A stretch of DNA of 64,000 nucleotides from NCBI RefSeq assembly GCF_029227915.1, contig NC_079876.1:27315828-27379827 (forward strand). Reading direction: 5' to 3'. Shown here in pieces: positions 42,590 to 56,485 of this stretch. The notes below the pieces were generated by a model. It had not been told where the DNA came from. It made no database searches and was given only the letters and a program-made list of their open reading frames with translations. Origin of the DNA: Hydractinia symbiolongicarpus (Eukaryota; Cnidaria; Hydrozoa; Anthoathecata; Hydractiniidae). Numbering within the stretch: the stretch's first letter is position 1; each line of letters begins with the position of its first letter. The position numbers and the translations under genes are program-made.

Positions 42590-43660
42590 GTGAGGCGACC
42601 AATTTTTAACTCATGCCACAGATTTGAATTTGACTGAGCTGCAGTTTCCCTGTAAATTATGGTAATTTGACTTTCTAACAGCATACAGAATTATGTAAAA
42701 ATTTTCACGTTCTCTATTTGTGGAGATGAAGTTGAATATTTATTAGATATTTTGAATTCTTTTGTTAGTTTTTACAAACATTTTACATCACAATTTGTCT
42801 TTGTGTGTACTACATTCAATTTTATTTGTTCCATTAGTTCTGCTAAACAGCTCTTTGAAATTTCAGGTTTTAACGCACTGTATAATTTTTCACGTGGTTT
42901 TTTCAGTGTTTTCTAATTCCATTTCTACTTTGTTAGACATTGGCATAAATTTCATTTCGTTTTTAACTTGATGTGCCATTTTAATACAGTTTCTGTTGTT
43001 CATTTTTTGTTGTATTTATCTTGTTCAAATAGCAAGTTTGAAAATTTTCCAGGTTCAACTTTCTTTTTTGTTTTCGGTACATTCTATTTAGCTAGCTCAC
43101 TAGTGCATGGAACTTTAGTCATTCCGGTCAACACTGCAGCTTCAATCCTAAAAAGCATTCCTGCAACATGGTTGCAATTGCCAACTAAACCAGCATTTCA
43201 AGTGCAGTATACACTAATAATTTTTCCACCGGACTCTTTATTTTCAGCAATCGCCCAAACACTGTACATTTTAGACCGAAGCCTCTGACAGACTTTGCTA
43301 GTTGTATCTAAGTGATGAAGCATGTTTATAAACAAACAAACTTTGTTTTTAAAACCTTTTGTAAAGTATCGGTACACCTCCCTGTCTTTGTACTCACACA
43401 AATATCGCCTTTGTCGACGACTGTGAAAAATATGCAGAAATATCTGTAATGCTCAGGTGAGGCCAAATCAGCATTCCATTTTATTCTCCTAGTCAACCTG
43501 TACTTCTAAGGGGTCTTGAATATATTTAGCTAAGCTTTTTTGGTACTCTTGGTACTCTAATAATAATCTTCTTTCTGTATGTTCACAGTCAGATTCAACA
43601 TCATAACACCCCTCATAAGCTGAAAATATAACCCACTAAAATTATCCATGCAGTAGTTTA
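42590..43660 (-). pseudogene. SWIM zinc-finger protein remnant (second copy)
   Basis: Minus-strand frames read LRSKMYSVWAIAENKESGGK then IISVYCT, and after a stop AGLVGNCNHVAGMLFRIEAA, LTGMTKVPCTS and NVPKTKKKVEPGKFSNLLFE. This is a SWIM finger (CxC ... CxH) with the flanking segments seen in SWIM/YqaJ proteins of cnidarians. The second Cys of the CxC pair is replaced and several stops occur. The YqaJ nuclease part is not recognisable. It is related to, but not a direct repeat of, the remnant at 18.94-19.5 kb. Confidence 0.55.
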
Positions 43661-46600
43661 TTCCTTGTGCCTGGCTGCAAGCTCTTCATCACTCCCAACA
43701 ACTTGTTTTTTTCGGTTGGAGAGAAATTTTGTGAGTGTCAGATGACTCCATAACTTGAAATCATTTAACGCAAGTCTGCTAAGTAAAACTGGTTCACAAC
43801 TTGAATGACTAGCCATGACAAAATAACAATAAGCAGTTCTCTGATTTAACTTGAGGCACCGGTAGCTCTAAATTTTCGTGACTTTGTAGCACCGATTCAA
43901 TATAACACGCACGAAATTAAATTCCGACAGGCTCGGCGAGATTGTAATACGGTGTATAGCGTAACAGCTGATTTTCCATTCGTTCGTCTCTACATGCTAC
44001 GACGTAATAACCATAACTTTTATCAGCAAAATTTTAAGAATTGGGAGTTTTGAGTTTTAAATAAGTTTTGTCATTTGTTGAAAACTTTGTGATAAGGCTA
44101 ATTTTTTAATTTAATTTAAGAAAAGTGCAAAAAGTAATTGTGCAACAATTGCGTGAGAGTATATTTGTTTGCGTGATTAAAAACTTGCTTTATTAGTATT
44201 TTTGTGGAAACTTTTGTGGAACGGGACCATATTTACGTCTTGTAAACCGTAGCTAGGTTACTTTTTTTGTATAAACTATTATGGGAGTGAACTGCGACAT
44301 ACTTTATTGTCAGGAACGTTTTATTTGGCGGCGGAGAATATTAATTCCGCAATCTTTTTGGATCCTAGATTTAATTCCTACTAAAACCCTACTGACTTGT
44401 ACATATTTATTCCTATGTATATTATATCCTATATTATAATACGCTTGTGTGAGTAATTATGACAGTTCATGGCATAAAAATCATTGCAGACTCGATGATA
44501 TGTTTCAAAAATGCTCTAAATATACAACCAGAATCATAAAACGCCTATTTTAATATAAGTAACTTTTATAGAAAGAAAACCTTGTGGTTTAAGAAAACTG
44601 CGAATTACTTTTGATTTCGTCCCTGGTAGTAACGCAGAAATTTCATTCACTGCGATTTTCAATACAGAAACGCGTATTTTATCGTTACTTTTTTTAATGG
44701 AAGATCGTATGCGTGCGGACAATATTACTACAAAATTGCGGGAAATACGCCTAAACAGTATTTTTCTTCGTTTTTAGCATTTTTTTTTATAAGAAAAAAT
44801 GAAAAATTGTTGCACGCTGAGTGATTGCATTTACTGATATCTCCCCATGGAATGTCGCACGAAAGAAGTATCTTCGTGTCACAAGAAAAAAAATAGTGTT
44901 AATAGCGCAGTCGAAATAATCGCCTGGCAAGCAAGCTCAAGCGTCACTCCTTCATTTGTAATGGGTATATTTATTATAATCATAGACCCCACATATGCAC
45001 CGTTATTTTTATAAAGACTTCGGTTTACCAAAAAAATACCAGAAAACCTTCTTATAGTGAATATAATATAATGTATGATGAAAATGCACGTTATATTTAC
45101 GAAAGATGTTCATAAGATATCAATTTTCAAGAAAACTTTCGTATAGCGTGAGCCAATCTTGGAAGCGGGTCGAATATAACGTTGCAATGAACCAGTATCT
45201 GTTTCAAAACTTATTAAAAATAATTATTTACTGTTTTTGATTAAGACAACATTGTTGCCCTGTAAATTTACCGCAAAGTTTTTGTATTTTGCTTATAAAA
45301 ACTTTCGCGACTCTACGAAGTCTAATTTTTTAAAAGAAATAATACTTTTACTTACTCTTACTTGAAACTATACGTTTCATACTTATTTTTATTTAAAGAT
45401 CATAGGGTCCTTCAAGAAGTGTAATACGCGATTACGCTTTCATCTGGTTTTGGTTTTGAAAAAAGTTTTTAGCAGCGAATGACATTTTAGCGTATATCTT
45501 TTACTTTTATATTTGGTACTTTACTTTTAGGTTCTTACGATATATATGAAAATATTTTAAAGTAGCTTTACTACCGTTAAAGAACAAAGACGTACTTTCT
45601 TAATGCCAAAGGGACAGACGTGTTATACATAATCATTTGTGTATTAAATTAACGCACGGTTGCCTTTACGTTATTTTGTTATTTCTTTAGCATCCTGCAT
45701 AGACTTGAACGAGTATACGTGAATGAGAACTTTCAGAAGTTTTTTTTGATCTTTTAAGCAGTTGCAAGCTGAACAATGATTTCTGCAGTGTTTATTCATT
45801 TTTGTTTAACGCTTTGAAGGAATGCTATTAATCATTGGTGGGCATCGAGTTAGCGACTAGTTTAATAGGATAGCACAGATTTTTACATATAATAAACCAT
45901 GACACCCGTGCAACGTTATGACCGCTTTAATTGAATTTAAGAAACTATAGCTGTTATTCGAATAAATAAAATCTAAACTTTTAAATCTCATTAAATATTA
46001 GAGGCACCCATAAAGCACGTACGCAATTAAGGGGGGAGTGGAGTTGAAGAGGCACACTAAAAGGGTACAGGTGCGTACAACAGGCAGGAGAGCGTTTGTA
46101 ACTAAATTTTGTGGTTCAGTGCCTGAGAATTTTTCTTCTTCAAAAACAATTTTTTTGCTTCGACTGGAATGAATATACAATTCCAGCTATACTTGCTGCG
46201 TTACCCTACCCTTGTTAAGTGTTAACTATGTCAAGTTTATAATGTAAACAAAGGTTCGACTTTAATTAATTATTAGAATTACAAAATCATTTGATAATGC
46301 TGTAAGTACATAGCTTTTAACCCATAATGTAAACTAAAGCATTGTCATGGATGCGCTGTGTTAAAGCCTATGGCTGCAAACCTGGATATGTGTTATTGAA
46401 GTTACGACAGAAAAATATCGCACATTCCCTAACTCAATGTTGATTTGCCAATTATTAATTCCGATTTTAAAAACATTGCCATGTTTATTTACCTACTTTT
46501 TGTTAAAATCACTTTAATGGCTTTTTGTAAAATTGCAATTTAAAACAATAACGTGTTCACAAATTTTGTAGAACACTTTTTTTATCTGGTTACCTTTCTT

Positions 46601-47240
46601 CGGTTCAAATAAATCCGACGACTTTTTATTTTGTTTATTGCTGAAAACATTCTTTTTAAGATCATATGCTCGTCTGTCTTATCAATGCGATAAAGAAAGG
46701 TATATAAGTACAGGCTGAAAAATATGCTGGATCCGTTTTCTCTTATTAGTAATATTCAGATACTACACTAATGGTTGAAATCTGACTTACTTTATTTGGC
46801 AAAGATTCAATTTTAAAATTAACGGCCCATCCGTCGCTTTAGTTCTAAGGATCTAATTTCACCTAATTGTACTAAACTTAAAATATTAAATAAATAAAGG
46901 TATGTAAAATTTCTTAAGCAAAGTATCAAAAATTTAAATAATAAACTTTTTAATAATAATAAGTTAATTACCAACATAGGGTGAAATTTCCTGATATCTA
47001 TTCCATAACATGTTTCTCTTAATCCGTAAGGTATTATCAATTAAAAGAAATAGAATGCATAATGAATAAGAGTCACGTAATAATACTACAACAACGATTA
47101 AACACATAAACGGATATTCATGGCTATTCACCAGGATAAGACAAAATTCGTGCTTCCACGTTCCATCAATTTTAGTTTCACTGCTGTTTTCTCCCTTCTG
47201 TTCAGGAAATACGTGACTATATGGAATAACGGGTTTTGTT
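43661..47240. other. Long non-coding stretch upstream of the astacin gene
   Basis: No frame above background, no tRNA, no named repeat. AT-rich. The last part could contain distal regulatory sequence for the gene starting near 47.28 kb, but no specific site is supported. Confidence 0.4.
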
Positions 47241-47248
47241 TGATGGGG

Positions 47249-47320
47249 TTATAAAAGAAGCATCCGTTGGACCAAAAAGTCAGTTGAGCCAAGGTTAGAA
47301 GTAACCAGTGAAGTCTAAAG
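47249..47320 (+). promoter_or_regulatory. TATA box, start site and 5' UTR exon of the astacin gene
   Basis: TTATAAAAG (about 47249-47257) lies about 30 bases before TCAGTTG (47280-47286), an initiator-like sequence. The first exon, about 47282-47320, has no ATG and ends at CTAAAG|GTAAGT. The next exon starts at 47910 after TATTTTTAG. Confidence 0.6.
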
Positions 47321-47923
47321 GTAAGTCACTTCTCAGTGCAGATGCATAAAATTAACGTAAGTTATATATTTTATAACTTAGTATTAAACGCCAGTTTCTT
47401 TTTCTAACTATACTGTCACCTAATCAGATTAGACTTTGTACTCCAAGGCTTTATTCGATGTTTTCGTTTTCTCCTATTCGAAGCAATTGGAGATTTATTT
47501 GCGTCATCCAGGCACTATATTTTAAAGTTTGGTAACAAAACATATGACATGAAAATGAAAAGTCGTAACTCCCACAATGACACAACTCTACAGGATTAGG
47601 AAAATGGTAAAATAATCTCATCGTAGGGCAAAGGTCCAAAGGAAAATAGAGAAAAGGCTAAAGTAGAGCGCTAAAACCCACAAAAAAAAACTTCGACGTG
47701 CGACTGCTTAGAATCAAATTTACAAGCTATTTAGACAAGATTTTATCTTATATGATTTTGTGTATGCAATTAATAATATATTTACCGGAAAACGTTAACT
47801 AAATATTCTTACGTTGCTTTTTCAGCAATAACGATTCAAATTATAAAACTACTTTCGCTGACTATAAGACTAGCAACGTAAATTTAATACTTGTTTCTAT
47901 TATTTTTAGCTTGTGGAACTAAA

Positions 47924-50862
47924 ATGAAGTGGCAAAGTAAGTTAGATTTAATGTTTTGTTGTCACATTTGTAAATATCGTACCAACCGATTGTTTCGCTA
48001 GTTGAATATTTTAATGTTGGATTCAATTTTGTCAACTCTAACTTACGTGTTGTTACCACTTACCCTTAAGGTTGCTTTACCAGACAAAAATTAAATGTAT
48101 TTATTTGTTAACAACCACAATGTCTTTCTTATAATGCTACTAAATAAAGCAAAACTCACATAAATGCAAGATGTAAGATTAAGACTCTAATAGTTTTCTA
48201 CATAGCTTAATTTCACTTTACTTTCAAGTTTTTTTAGCCATCTTCCTTATTGCTGTTGATAGTTCATATCAATACGTGAATATGGATCGTGACAAATACA
48301 GCGGAGATGGTATTTTCTCTGATGTCAGCGAACAAGAAAGTTTTCACAAACAAGAAAATAATCCTAAGAAAGATGAAGATGATACTAGTATTGAAAATGA
48401 AAAAGAAGAAATCTTTAAAAGTGACGAAGCACCTCCAGGAGCGGTTGATGAAGATCCATCATTGGAAGATAGTCATGAAGAAGGGCTTGGCGAGAGTGAT
48501 ACGTCATCAAATGAGGAACCACGTGAGCTGCGTAAGTGCAAGAAACCAAAACGCACTCACTTCGTAATTTGAATTAATGCAAACTATATTGAATATTATT
48601 TTCGCAGATATAGTGATATTATTTAATCAAGTTTTTTTAAAGCGATGACTATCCCTGCTATATCAATTTACCTGTTGCGTTCTTTTGCCTGTTTTTCTAG
48701 TTGACATGCATTTCGCAATTTAGATAACGGAGATCATCTTGGCCATGGAGATATTATGTTCCGCAAAGGGGAGGAAGAAGCTGAATTTGGAAGAAAAACA
48801 AGTGGAGATGAAGAGTCAGACGAGCAATCGAGAGATGCCACAAACGATCTTAATAAGAGATGGTCAATGCCTGTTCCCTACCAAATTGAAGGAAGTTTAG
48901 GTAGAACATCTATATTGTTTTCATCATATCCGATAAATTTCTTAGTTTATGAATGGTATAAAAATGCTTTTAGTTACATATGCCAAATCCTTCTTATACC
49001 AAAAAATTGTTACATGCAATGTAAAATTTGAAGCAAATTTGTTTTCTTAGGCTCTAGTGCTAGATCTGCGATTTCACAGGCCATAGCTGAGATACAATTA
49101 AAGACCTGCATCACATTTCGTCAAAAGCAATCTGGAGACAATGATTACATTTCATTTTTTAAAGATACGAATCGGTAAGTTCCTTTCTTGCATAGGAAGT
49201 CCATCTATACGTTTAATTTTTATTTCGAATTTTCGGTTCTAAACAGAAAAATTTATTAGAATTTACGCGTGACAGAAACTTAAGAAATTATGTAATCACC
49301 CAAATAGCCACTGTATAATAATTTTATGTGATTTATGTTATCAGTTGCTGGAGTTTTATTGGAAAATCCGGTGGCAAACAGCAAGTATCATTAGGATCAG
49401 GATGCGAACATAAAAATACTGCCATCCACGAAGTAAGAGTGGTTATATTTCTATATATTTATATTTAATTTAGAAATTGATTATTATATTTAATTTAGAA
49501 ATTGATTTACTTAAAAAATAACGAAAAATGTGTCGTTTTTTTACTTAGATAATGCACGCTTTAGGTTTCTGGCATGAACAGTCAAGACCAGATCGAGACA
49601 ATTACGTCACAGTCCATTTAAGTAACGTGAAAGCAGGTCGGAACATCTGTTGTATTTATACTTTTCTTTTATATTCGACGGCCCGTATCTTAACTTTTGT
49701 CTTTGTGGATTTTACTACAAAGATTTTCCTCGTTTTTTCTTCTTAAGAATCATTCCATACCAGAAACCTCCGATTAAAAAGGGTAAAAAATTATATTTTA
49801 CATTTGCATAGAATGTACAACATCCTATTTAATTTACCGCATTTTATAGTTCAAACATCTCTGATTAACAAAGATATAAAAAATAAATCACATTGCGATA
49901 GAATATACCACATTCAATTTCATATATTTTTTTCCACATAGGTGAAGAACATAATTTTGACAAGAAGTTAGCCAATAAAGTCACAACATTCGGCTTTCCC
50001 TACGATTATGAATCCACAATGCATTATGACAAGTAAGTCGAAATTTTATCTGTAATTATGAATCACATGTAAAATTTAAACTAACAATATCTTCTACATG
50101 TTTATACCAGATATGATTTTTCAAAAAACGGACGTGCAACAATCACAGGGAAGAACAATCCAAATCAAAAACTCGGTCGATGTTCATCATGTGGAATGTC
50201 AATCATCGACGCTGACCAATTAAATGCTATGTACTGCTCAGCTGTTCAATCCAATCTCAATCGTGACACGTTGAGAACGCAAATGGCACGTTTAGTGGCT
50301 GGACATTCTGGGCAATCGAATGATGTTTTCAGACATGACGTCCTAAATTTTTTGAAAAAGGTTTACCCGAACTACAACTTCATGGTCAACGCTTATAACG
50401 CTGTTTCTGGCTACGACACACACGCATATATCGGAAAGTGTACGCATATCTTCCGATCATACAACAAGAACCTTGTTGTTTGTTATTCAAGAAAAACATC
50501 TAGATTTCCGACTGCTGCAAAACAGTCCGAGATTGTTTCAGCCACATTGGCCACCATAGTTAACAAGGTATGTGTATGTTTTGTTGATTATAATTATTGG
50601 TTCCTTTGCTCTTCTTTAAGTTTATTTAACATTTTAGAACTGCGACGCAAAATGGGCGCGCGACACTGCATGGAAAAAAGCCACATCTTACGGATATCCA
50701 ATTGCTGGTATTGAAGTTGTTAGATTCGGCTCTGGATTGAGAACAGCCTCGCATGGTCCTTTGCGCTTCATCAATTACAAATGTCACAAATGCACTGGAT
50801 GGTGGGCACACAAGAAATGCAACAACAATCACGACTCAAGCTTTGTGATTATGTTTGGATAA
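47924..50862 (+). CDS. Astacin-family zinc metalloprotease (nine coding exons, 518 residues)
   Basis: Coding exons: 47924-47936, 48238-48531, 48724-48900, 49051-49174, 49345-49432, 49549-49636, 49942-50032, 50111-50567 and 50638-50862. All join in frame at GT-AG sites. The product starts MKWQTIFLIAV (weak signal peptide). Next is a very acidic propeptide of about 130 residues, then the mature domain near RWSMPVPYQIEGSLG. The zinc motif HEIMHALGFWHEQ places ligands H231, H235, H241 and catalytic E232, split by an intron after E232. The Met-turn STMHYDK gives M288 and Tyr ligand Y290. After about residue 308 comes a Cys-containing C-terminal region of about 210 residues (nine Cys) that I cannot assign; it is not a recognisable ShK, MAM, CUB or EGF domain. 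Likely a secreted protease of extracellular matrix or peptide processing. The first coding exon of 13 bases is the least certain part. Confidence 0.88.
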
Positions 50863-50992
50863 AGAAGACGCTATTAATTAATGCACTTGTTTGTTACTCA
50901 CCCGTCAAGGACTTATAATGTGTAATTCACGGACATTGTTATCAAAATGCATCGTTCCACTGGATTGGAACTTCTTGATTGTACCTTCCTTT

Positions 50993-51020
50993 AATAAAAT
51001 ATAAGCCACGTGTTAATAAA
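50993..51020 (+). terminator. Poly-A signals of the astacin gene
   Basis: AATAAA at 50993-50998 and again at 51015-51020, about 130-160 bases after the stop codon. Confidence 0.6.
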
Positions 51021-51029
51021 GTTATTTTT

Positions 51030-54000
51030 TTCTTCCTATTATGGATTATAATTGATTGCATATTTGCTTTTCTGTTTTTAGTTTGAAAAAAAAACATGTA
51101 TTTTTATATTTTCCTAATTTCAAAAGGGCAAATAAATTAAAGACAATTAATTCTGATATATATCACAACCAAATCTCGGTAGAGGTTAGGGGAAATAGCA
51201 AAGCACGTTTTTTTTTTGTTACGTGGTGTCATTCGTAAAGAGTGAGCCAATGACAATTTTTAGGATTTACGTACAGGGCACATTGGTTACACTCATAAGC
51301 GCAAGAAATGCACACATAAAATTTGGTACTTATTACAAAAATACCACTTGGTTTGTTTACAAAAGAGAACAGCCTCGACGTTGTTTGATGTTGTTCTTAC
51401 AGGTAGCTAAGCTACCCTATATAGCTAGACTAAGGATTAAACTAGCATTTATTACTTAATACTCAGTAAAATAGGTCAAGTTTAAATATTAAACTTTTTC
51501 GCTAGCTAGACTAAGTATGAAAGGACAAGGCTGAGATTTTTAGTTGGATTAAAAGTCAAAACTTAGAGGAAAATTACATCACAGTTTTTAAAATTACATT
51601 ACACATACTACAGAACACCTGCGGGAAAACTCATTGTTCATCCAGTTACCCCATATGGGTAATATGGAAGATTTCTTCATAAAAAACCTCAGAAACCTTT
51701 TCGAGTGGATTACTTTCACATTAACAAAAATTAAAATTTTTAACATAAACTTTTGCGATTTTGTCATTTATTAGTTTTCAAATTTCTCACTGGAAATTTT
51801 TAAGGTTTAAAACCCATGTCGGTAACTTTTTCGTCCTTATCATAATGCCATATACATACGCTATCCAACAACTTTTGCAGGAAAATAAGAAGAAAAAAGA
51901 GAGAAAAAGGTTGTTATAAAAATATAAATTAATTTCAAACCGATTAGTCCATGCAGTCATTTTGGTGTCAGCGGTATGAAAAACTATGCTAAAACTAAGT
52001 AAAAGTCCTATTACTTCAGTAAAAATTGAAATAATGACTTGAAACTTAGTATTATATGTTTTTAGACCAGTTTGATAAAATAAACCCAAAAATTTTTTTT
52101 GCTATTATCATAGTTTTTGAGTTCCTGAATATAGCCATTTTTGGAGACTCCGATGAACTGTTTTTGACAGCTTATCATTTTCACAAGCCATGTGTACAGA
52201 AAACATTCAAAAGTGAATCTCAGGATTTATAATAATTCAAACAGATAAAATGTGTCCCAGGTTTAGGACCAAATACCTTATCCAGCTCAGAGAAAGTGGG
52301 AATGAGCTTCTAAAGCACAGTGCCAAATACATAATCTAAATTTTATGCCGTAAAAATACAGTTTTTTTTTTGTCCACCTGGATCTGCAGCACGTTAACTT
52401 GCACTAATCGCTCAGCCTGGTGCCACTCACAATTAATTTTTGAATATCTACAGGAACTTATTATGCAAAATGAAAAATGCTAATCCTGTGAATAAATCCT
52501 GTGAATGTTGGTTTATGAAAAATGTATTATACCTTTAATGCTATAAACGCTCCACTGGATTTGTAACACATTACACTAAGTGTCCTCCGTGTGACACAGT
52601 TTACCCTTTACTAAGTCTTAACCTGGACAGAGACTTCATGTCTTCCGGTTCCAAGCGAATATTACTTCTGGCTATACTTTCCAAAATTTCGTTATTTCAT
52701 AAAAGAAACCTGTAAATCCACAAAAATTTATTTATGAAAAATAGGCAGAAATTTATTTTTGAAATATAGATTTCTGTTTGTCGTGACAACATATTTAACC
52801 AACATGCAATGCCTTGCATACCTAACTAGCTATATACTCAATCTTGACTGTGCACTGTTATGGGAGGTTCAAATTGCTAGCAGGTAGCTATCTTTATTAA
52901 AAATGACAGAATGCCTTGAAAAATCTTTTGTGTAGCAGCTACATAAGAATAATATATTTAGCTCTTGTACTTTATCACTTAATTATTTAATAACAAATGT
53001 GCCCCTGGAGTGCTGGCATGGTACTAGCTAGGTAGCTTAAAATCACAAAATAAATATTATCCAGATGTGACCATCCCTCATCATCAGACATCAGAAAGGC
53101 GTTTCTGTTCTTTACTTCTCATTGTGGGGTACCTCCAATTCTTGTAAATCCAATGAAGAAAAAATTACTTAAGACAATTGCATCACTCATGGCATTTCTT
53201 AGCATGTCTTTAGTTCGAAGCCACGATTCCTTAGCTTCCAACTGCGTCTCGTTCACAAGTTTCAGCGCTAGCCAATATGATGGACAACGACGAGGAACCC
53301 TGGGTAATTTTGAAAAAATGTGGTTCTGCGTTATGATTTTCAGATTTTTGCTGCTGATATCAACATATTTTAGCCCTTGAGTGCCACACCTTCGTATATA
53401 TAGGAGTTAATTAATTAAATAAAAGGAGTTAATTATCTTTAATTGAAAAATATGCGTCGATTAATTTATTTTATCGATCAACCACTGCCACTAAAATTTC
53501 GTACTTTCAGCATATATATATTTAAAATTTATTATACAGCTTGATGTTCACACCAGAGGTAGTACACAGCTGTGTTATAGCCATTCTAGTTTGGCCTACC
53601 TGAAAATGAACATAATAATTCCTTGTTTTCACTTCATACCTAGCAACAATCAACGAATATATGGAATTTTATGGCATGTAGAAACGAGGTACATATTTTG
53701 CTTCCTTTATTTAATTTCAGGCAAGTATTTCGTAGCTTTTTAAACCCTGAACCACACTTTCTGTAAATCGATCTTCGATAATTAAATAGAAGTGGTAAAA
53801 TCTAATCGACACTGAACGTTTTTATAGGTTTCATCATAAGTGATTTGTAGGTGAATTTGCGAAAAAACCCTTCATAAATCAAGTTACAAACATACATATT
53901 TTCCATCATTAATTTGATTTTCTTATTTACTCAAGCATACCAGTCACGTACGCGGTTTGATTTGCTTTTTTTTCTTTCTTTCGTTTCTTTGTCATGAGTC

Positions 54001-56185
54001 TTGTTAGTTTCACTTGTATAGTTAGCTTTGAATCATTAATCCCTTCTGTACAAAATATAAACCTTTTTTGTATAGCGTGCAGTTTTTTTAAATGCTGTTA
54101 TCACAAGTAATTATTTTACTTTACTTTAAGTCAATTAAAATCTAAATTGCAGCTTTTGCAAAAATATAAATAGCATATTGTGGGTCTTTTGCTTGCGGAA
54201 ACACTCAAATGCATAGCCAGATCACTGAAGACGCTAGTTAAGCTTAAGTGTATGTGACATTAACCCTATATTGACTGTTTATGAGGGCAATACTGGAGAA
54301 AATTGACCGACGTCAAAAACACGTGACAGAGGTCAATATTCGAAGGTATAGCCCAAAATTAACTTATTGTATGGATTATTATTCGGGTACTGCATTTTAC
54401 GAAAAAAGATAAACATTATAAGCAGGATAAAAAAAATATTCCCATATGAAACATACATTCGAACTGAAAATATGTTTTTTTTAAATCGAATATCGTGTAA
54501 ACATTACAGGTTTTTATTGTAGCTACCACATGGAATTCTTTAAAAGTTAGTTTCACTTCTGTTTCACGTTTTGTTTACTTTTTGTAGTGTTTATTTATAT
54601 GTAATGCTACCATATTTAAAGTTTAAACACGGTTGCTATGACGTAAGTTGTAACCAAACATACTGCGCGATTTTTGAAAATATCGATGCCGCCCTTTTAC
54701 TTGGGTTATAATTACGCTATACTTTCAATATAAAATCACAAAAACATTAAATTTAATGGTAGCTGCGAATTATTAATGATAAAAAGCATGCAGTAGCTCC
54801 AGCCTGACCTTTACAATAATAAAGTAATTTGATAGTTTAAAAAGTCAGAATCTTATGTGCTCTAGTTATAAAACAGCAGTTTTTAAATCATAACATTTAA
54901 TTATCCTTAGACATTTGAATACATGTCATTTTCAATAAAAACAAGATAGCTATATACATTTTTATGTATAACATTTTAAAGAAACTTGTCAATGCTCATT
55001 TAAAAATTAACAACAGGTTTACAATACAGCAAGTCGCGCACTTGTACTTTCCATATATCGTAGAACATTATGATCCATGTTTGCTGGCCTAAGTATTTTA
55101 TGATGTAATAGTAATGCGTGTATTTCAAATATTTATGCTCAATTTGATTTGCTGTTTATTTTAATTTATATTTAGCGTTTATGAAAAAAGCCGTCCCTTA
55201 GTTATCTTACAAAAATTATTCCTCTCCACACAGACACAAAGATACATGGTTGCATAAACAGCTACATAAAAACTGGAGCCCTAAGACAATAAACGAAAAA
55301 TCGAACAAAGTTTCAACTATCACACATGCATCTAGTTATACTCTATGCGTCATTTAAAACACACAACAAAAACAGCTTTTGACAGCCAAGACACTGATTA
55401 TATGAATGCCTTGTTATCTCGTTTAGCGTTGTGCTTTTATAAACAAGAAATCCATATGATTGAGGTCAAGTATAACCTTTTGTTTTGATAAGAAAGATTT
55501 AAATCACACGTTTTGTAAGAACAGCTGGTGATGTGACACGTTAAGAATGATTCTTAACACAAAAGTGCTTAAAATCCAGCGGCAGTAAAAGCAATAAATT
55601 AGCAGAGGCTTGAATATAGGTTTGGTTTGAGATCGTTTTAAATTGAAACCAACGGACTTTTGGGGCGTTATTTTAGAATTTCATTTATTGGAACTTAAAA
55701 CGTTAAAACGAATCGATATTTTGCCTAGGATCGCCTCGGGTTCGCTTGTTATTCGAGTAATCAAAGAACTTTAATCACTAATTTATGAGTTAGCAAATAT
55801 CGACAAGCTCAATCTTAGTCTCACAACTATAAATTTTATATATATTTGATAAAAATATTTCGTAAAGAAAATATTTTGTGGTCTATCGGTGGAATCTCTC
55901 TATCTATCCGAAGCAGGATAACAAACTGGTCTAGGGCTTTATCCCTATAAAAAACTGTCAAGTTTAAAGTGCATGGGTTCGAATACCACTCTGTATGAAA
56001 ATGTCTCCAAACTAAAGCCATCAATAAGACAAATGCTGTTTTAAAACCTTTCGATCAAAAGGAAAAAAATTATCTTGCGTTGTCTATAAGAAGAAATATC
56101 TTTTATTATAAATATTTATCATCCATTTCCAATCTCTTTTCACTTACACTTTATCCTTGACCTTTTTACCAATATTTTAACTCTA
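51030..56185. other. Long non-coding stretch
   Basis: No coding frame with domain support, no clear TIR element. A 75-codon plus-strand frame at 53153 has a hydrophobic start but no splice partner or promoter that I can identify. Mostly AT-rich unique-looking sequence. Confidence 0.4.
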
Positions 56186-56485
56186 CTAGTCGTTAACCCG
56201 TGGAAAAATCCACGTGGTCACCCGTCCTTTATATATCACATTTCGTGTTTCCGTTACGGGACGCGGTAACCCTTTTGAAGAGACAAAATACGGCTATTAT
56301 TATAGAGACTAGTCGTTAGCCCGTGGAAAAATCCACGGGTTCGCCCGTCCTTTAAATTTAGCCGTGGCAACAAAGTGGATAAAAATATATCGCATTTGAT
56401 ATTCGTGTTTCTGTAGCACGATTTTCTAACTCAGCGAAGGGTCCGCGCAGAGACAGACAAAATACGGCTATTATCAAAGAGATTC
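56186..56485 (+). repeat. Two tandem ACTAGTCG/hairpin terminal modules
   Basis: CTAGTCGTTAACCCGTGG starts near 56187, and CTAGTCGTTAGCCCGTGG starts again near 56309. Both continue CGTGGAAAAATCCACG (hairpin) and CACCCGTCC/CGCCCGTCC, as at 39346. Each unit ends with AGACAAAATACGGCTATTAT. They share the start of the 39.35 kb element but not its interior. Confidence 0.6.

Noticed and set aside
53153-53380. 75-codon frame with hydrophobic start
   Set aside because: No promoter, splice partner or domain; common by chance in AT-rich DNA.
55930-55990. tRNA-like GGGTTCGAATACC box
   Set aside because: No matching acceptor stem or anticodon arm at the right distance.
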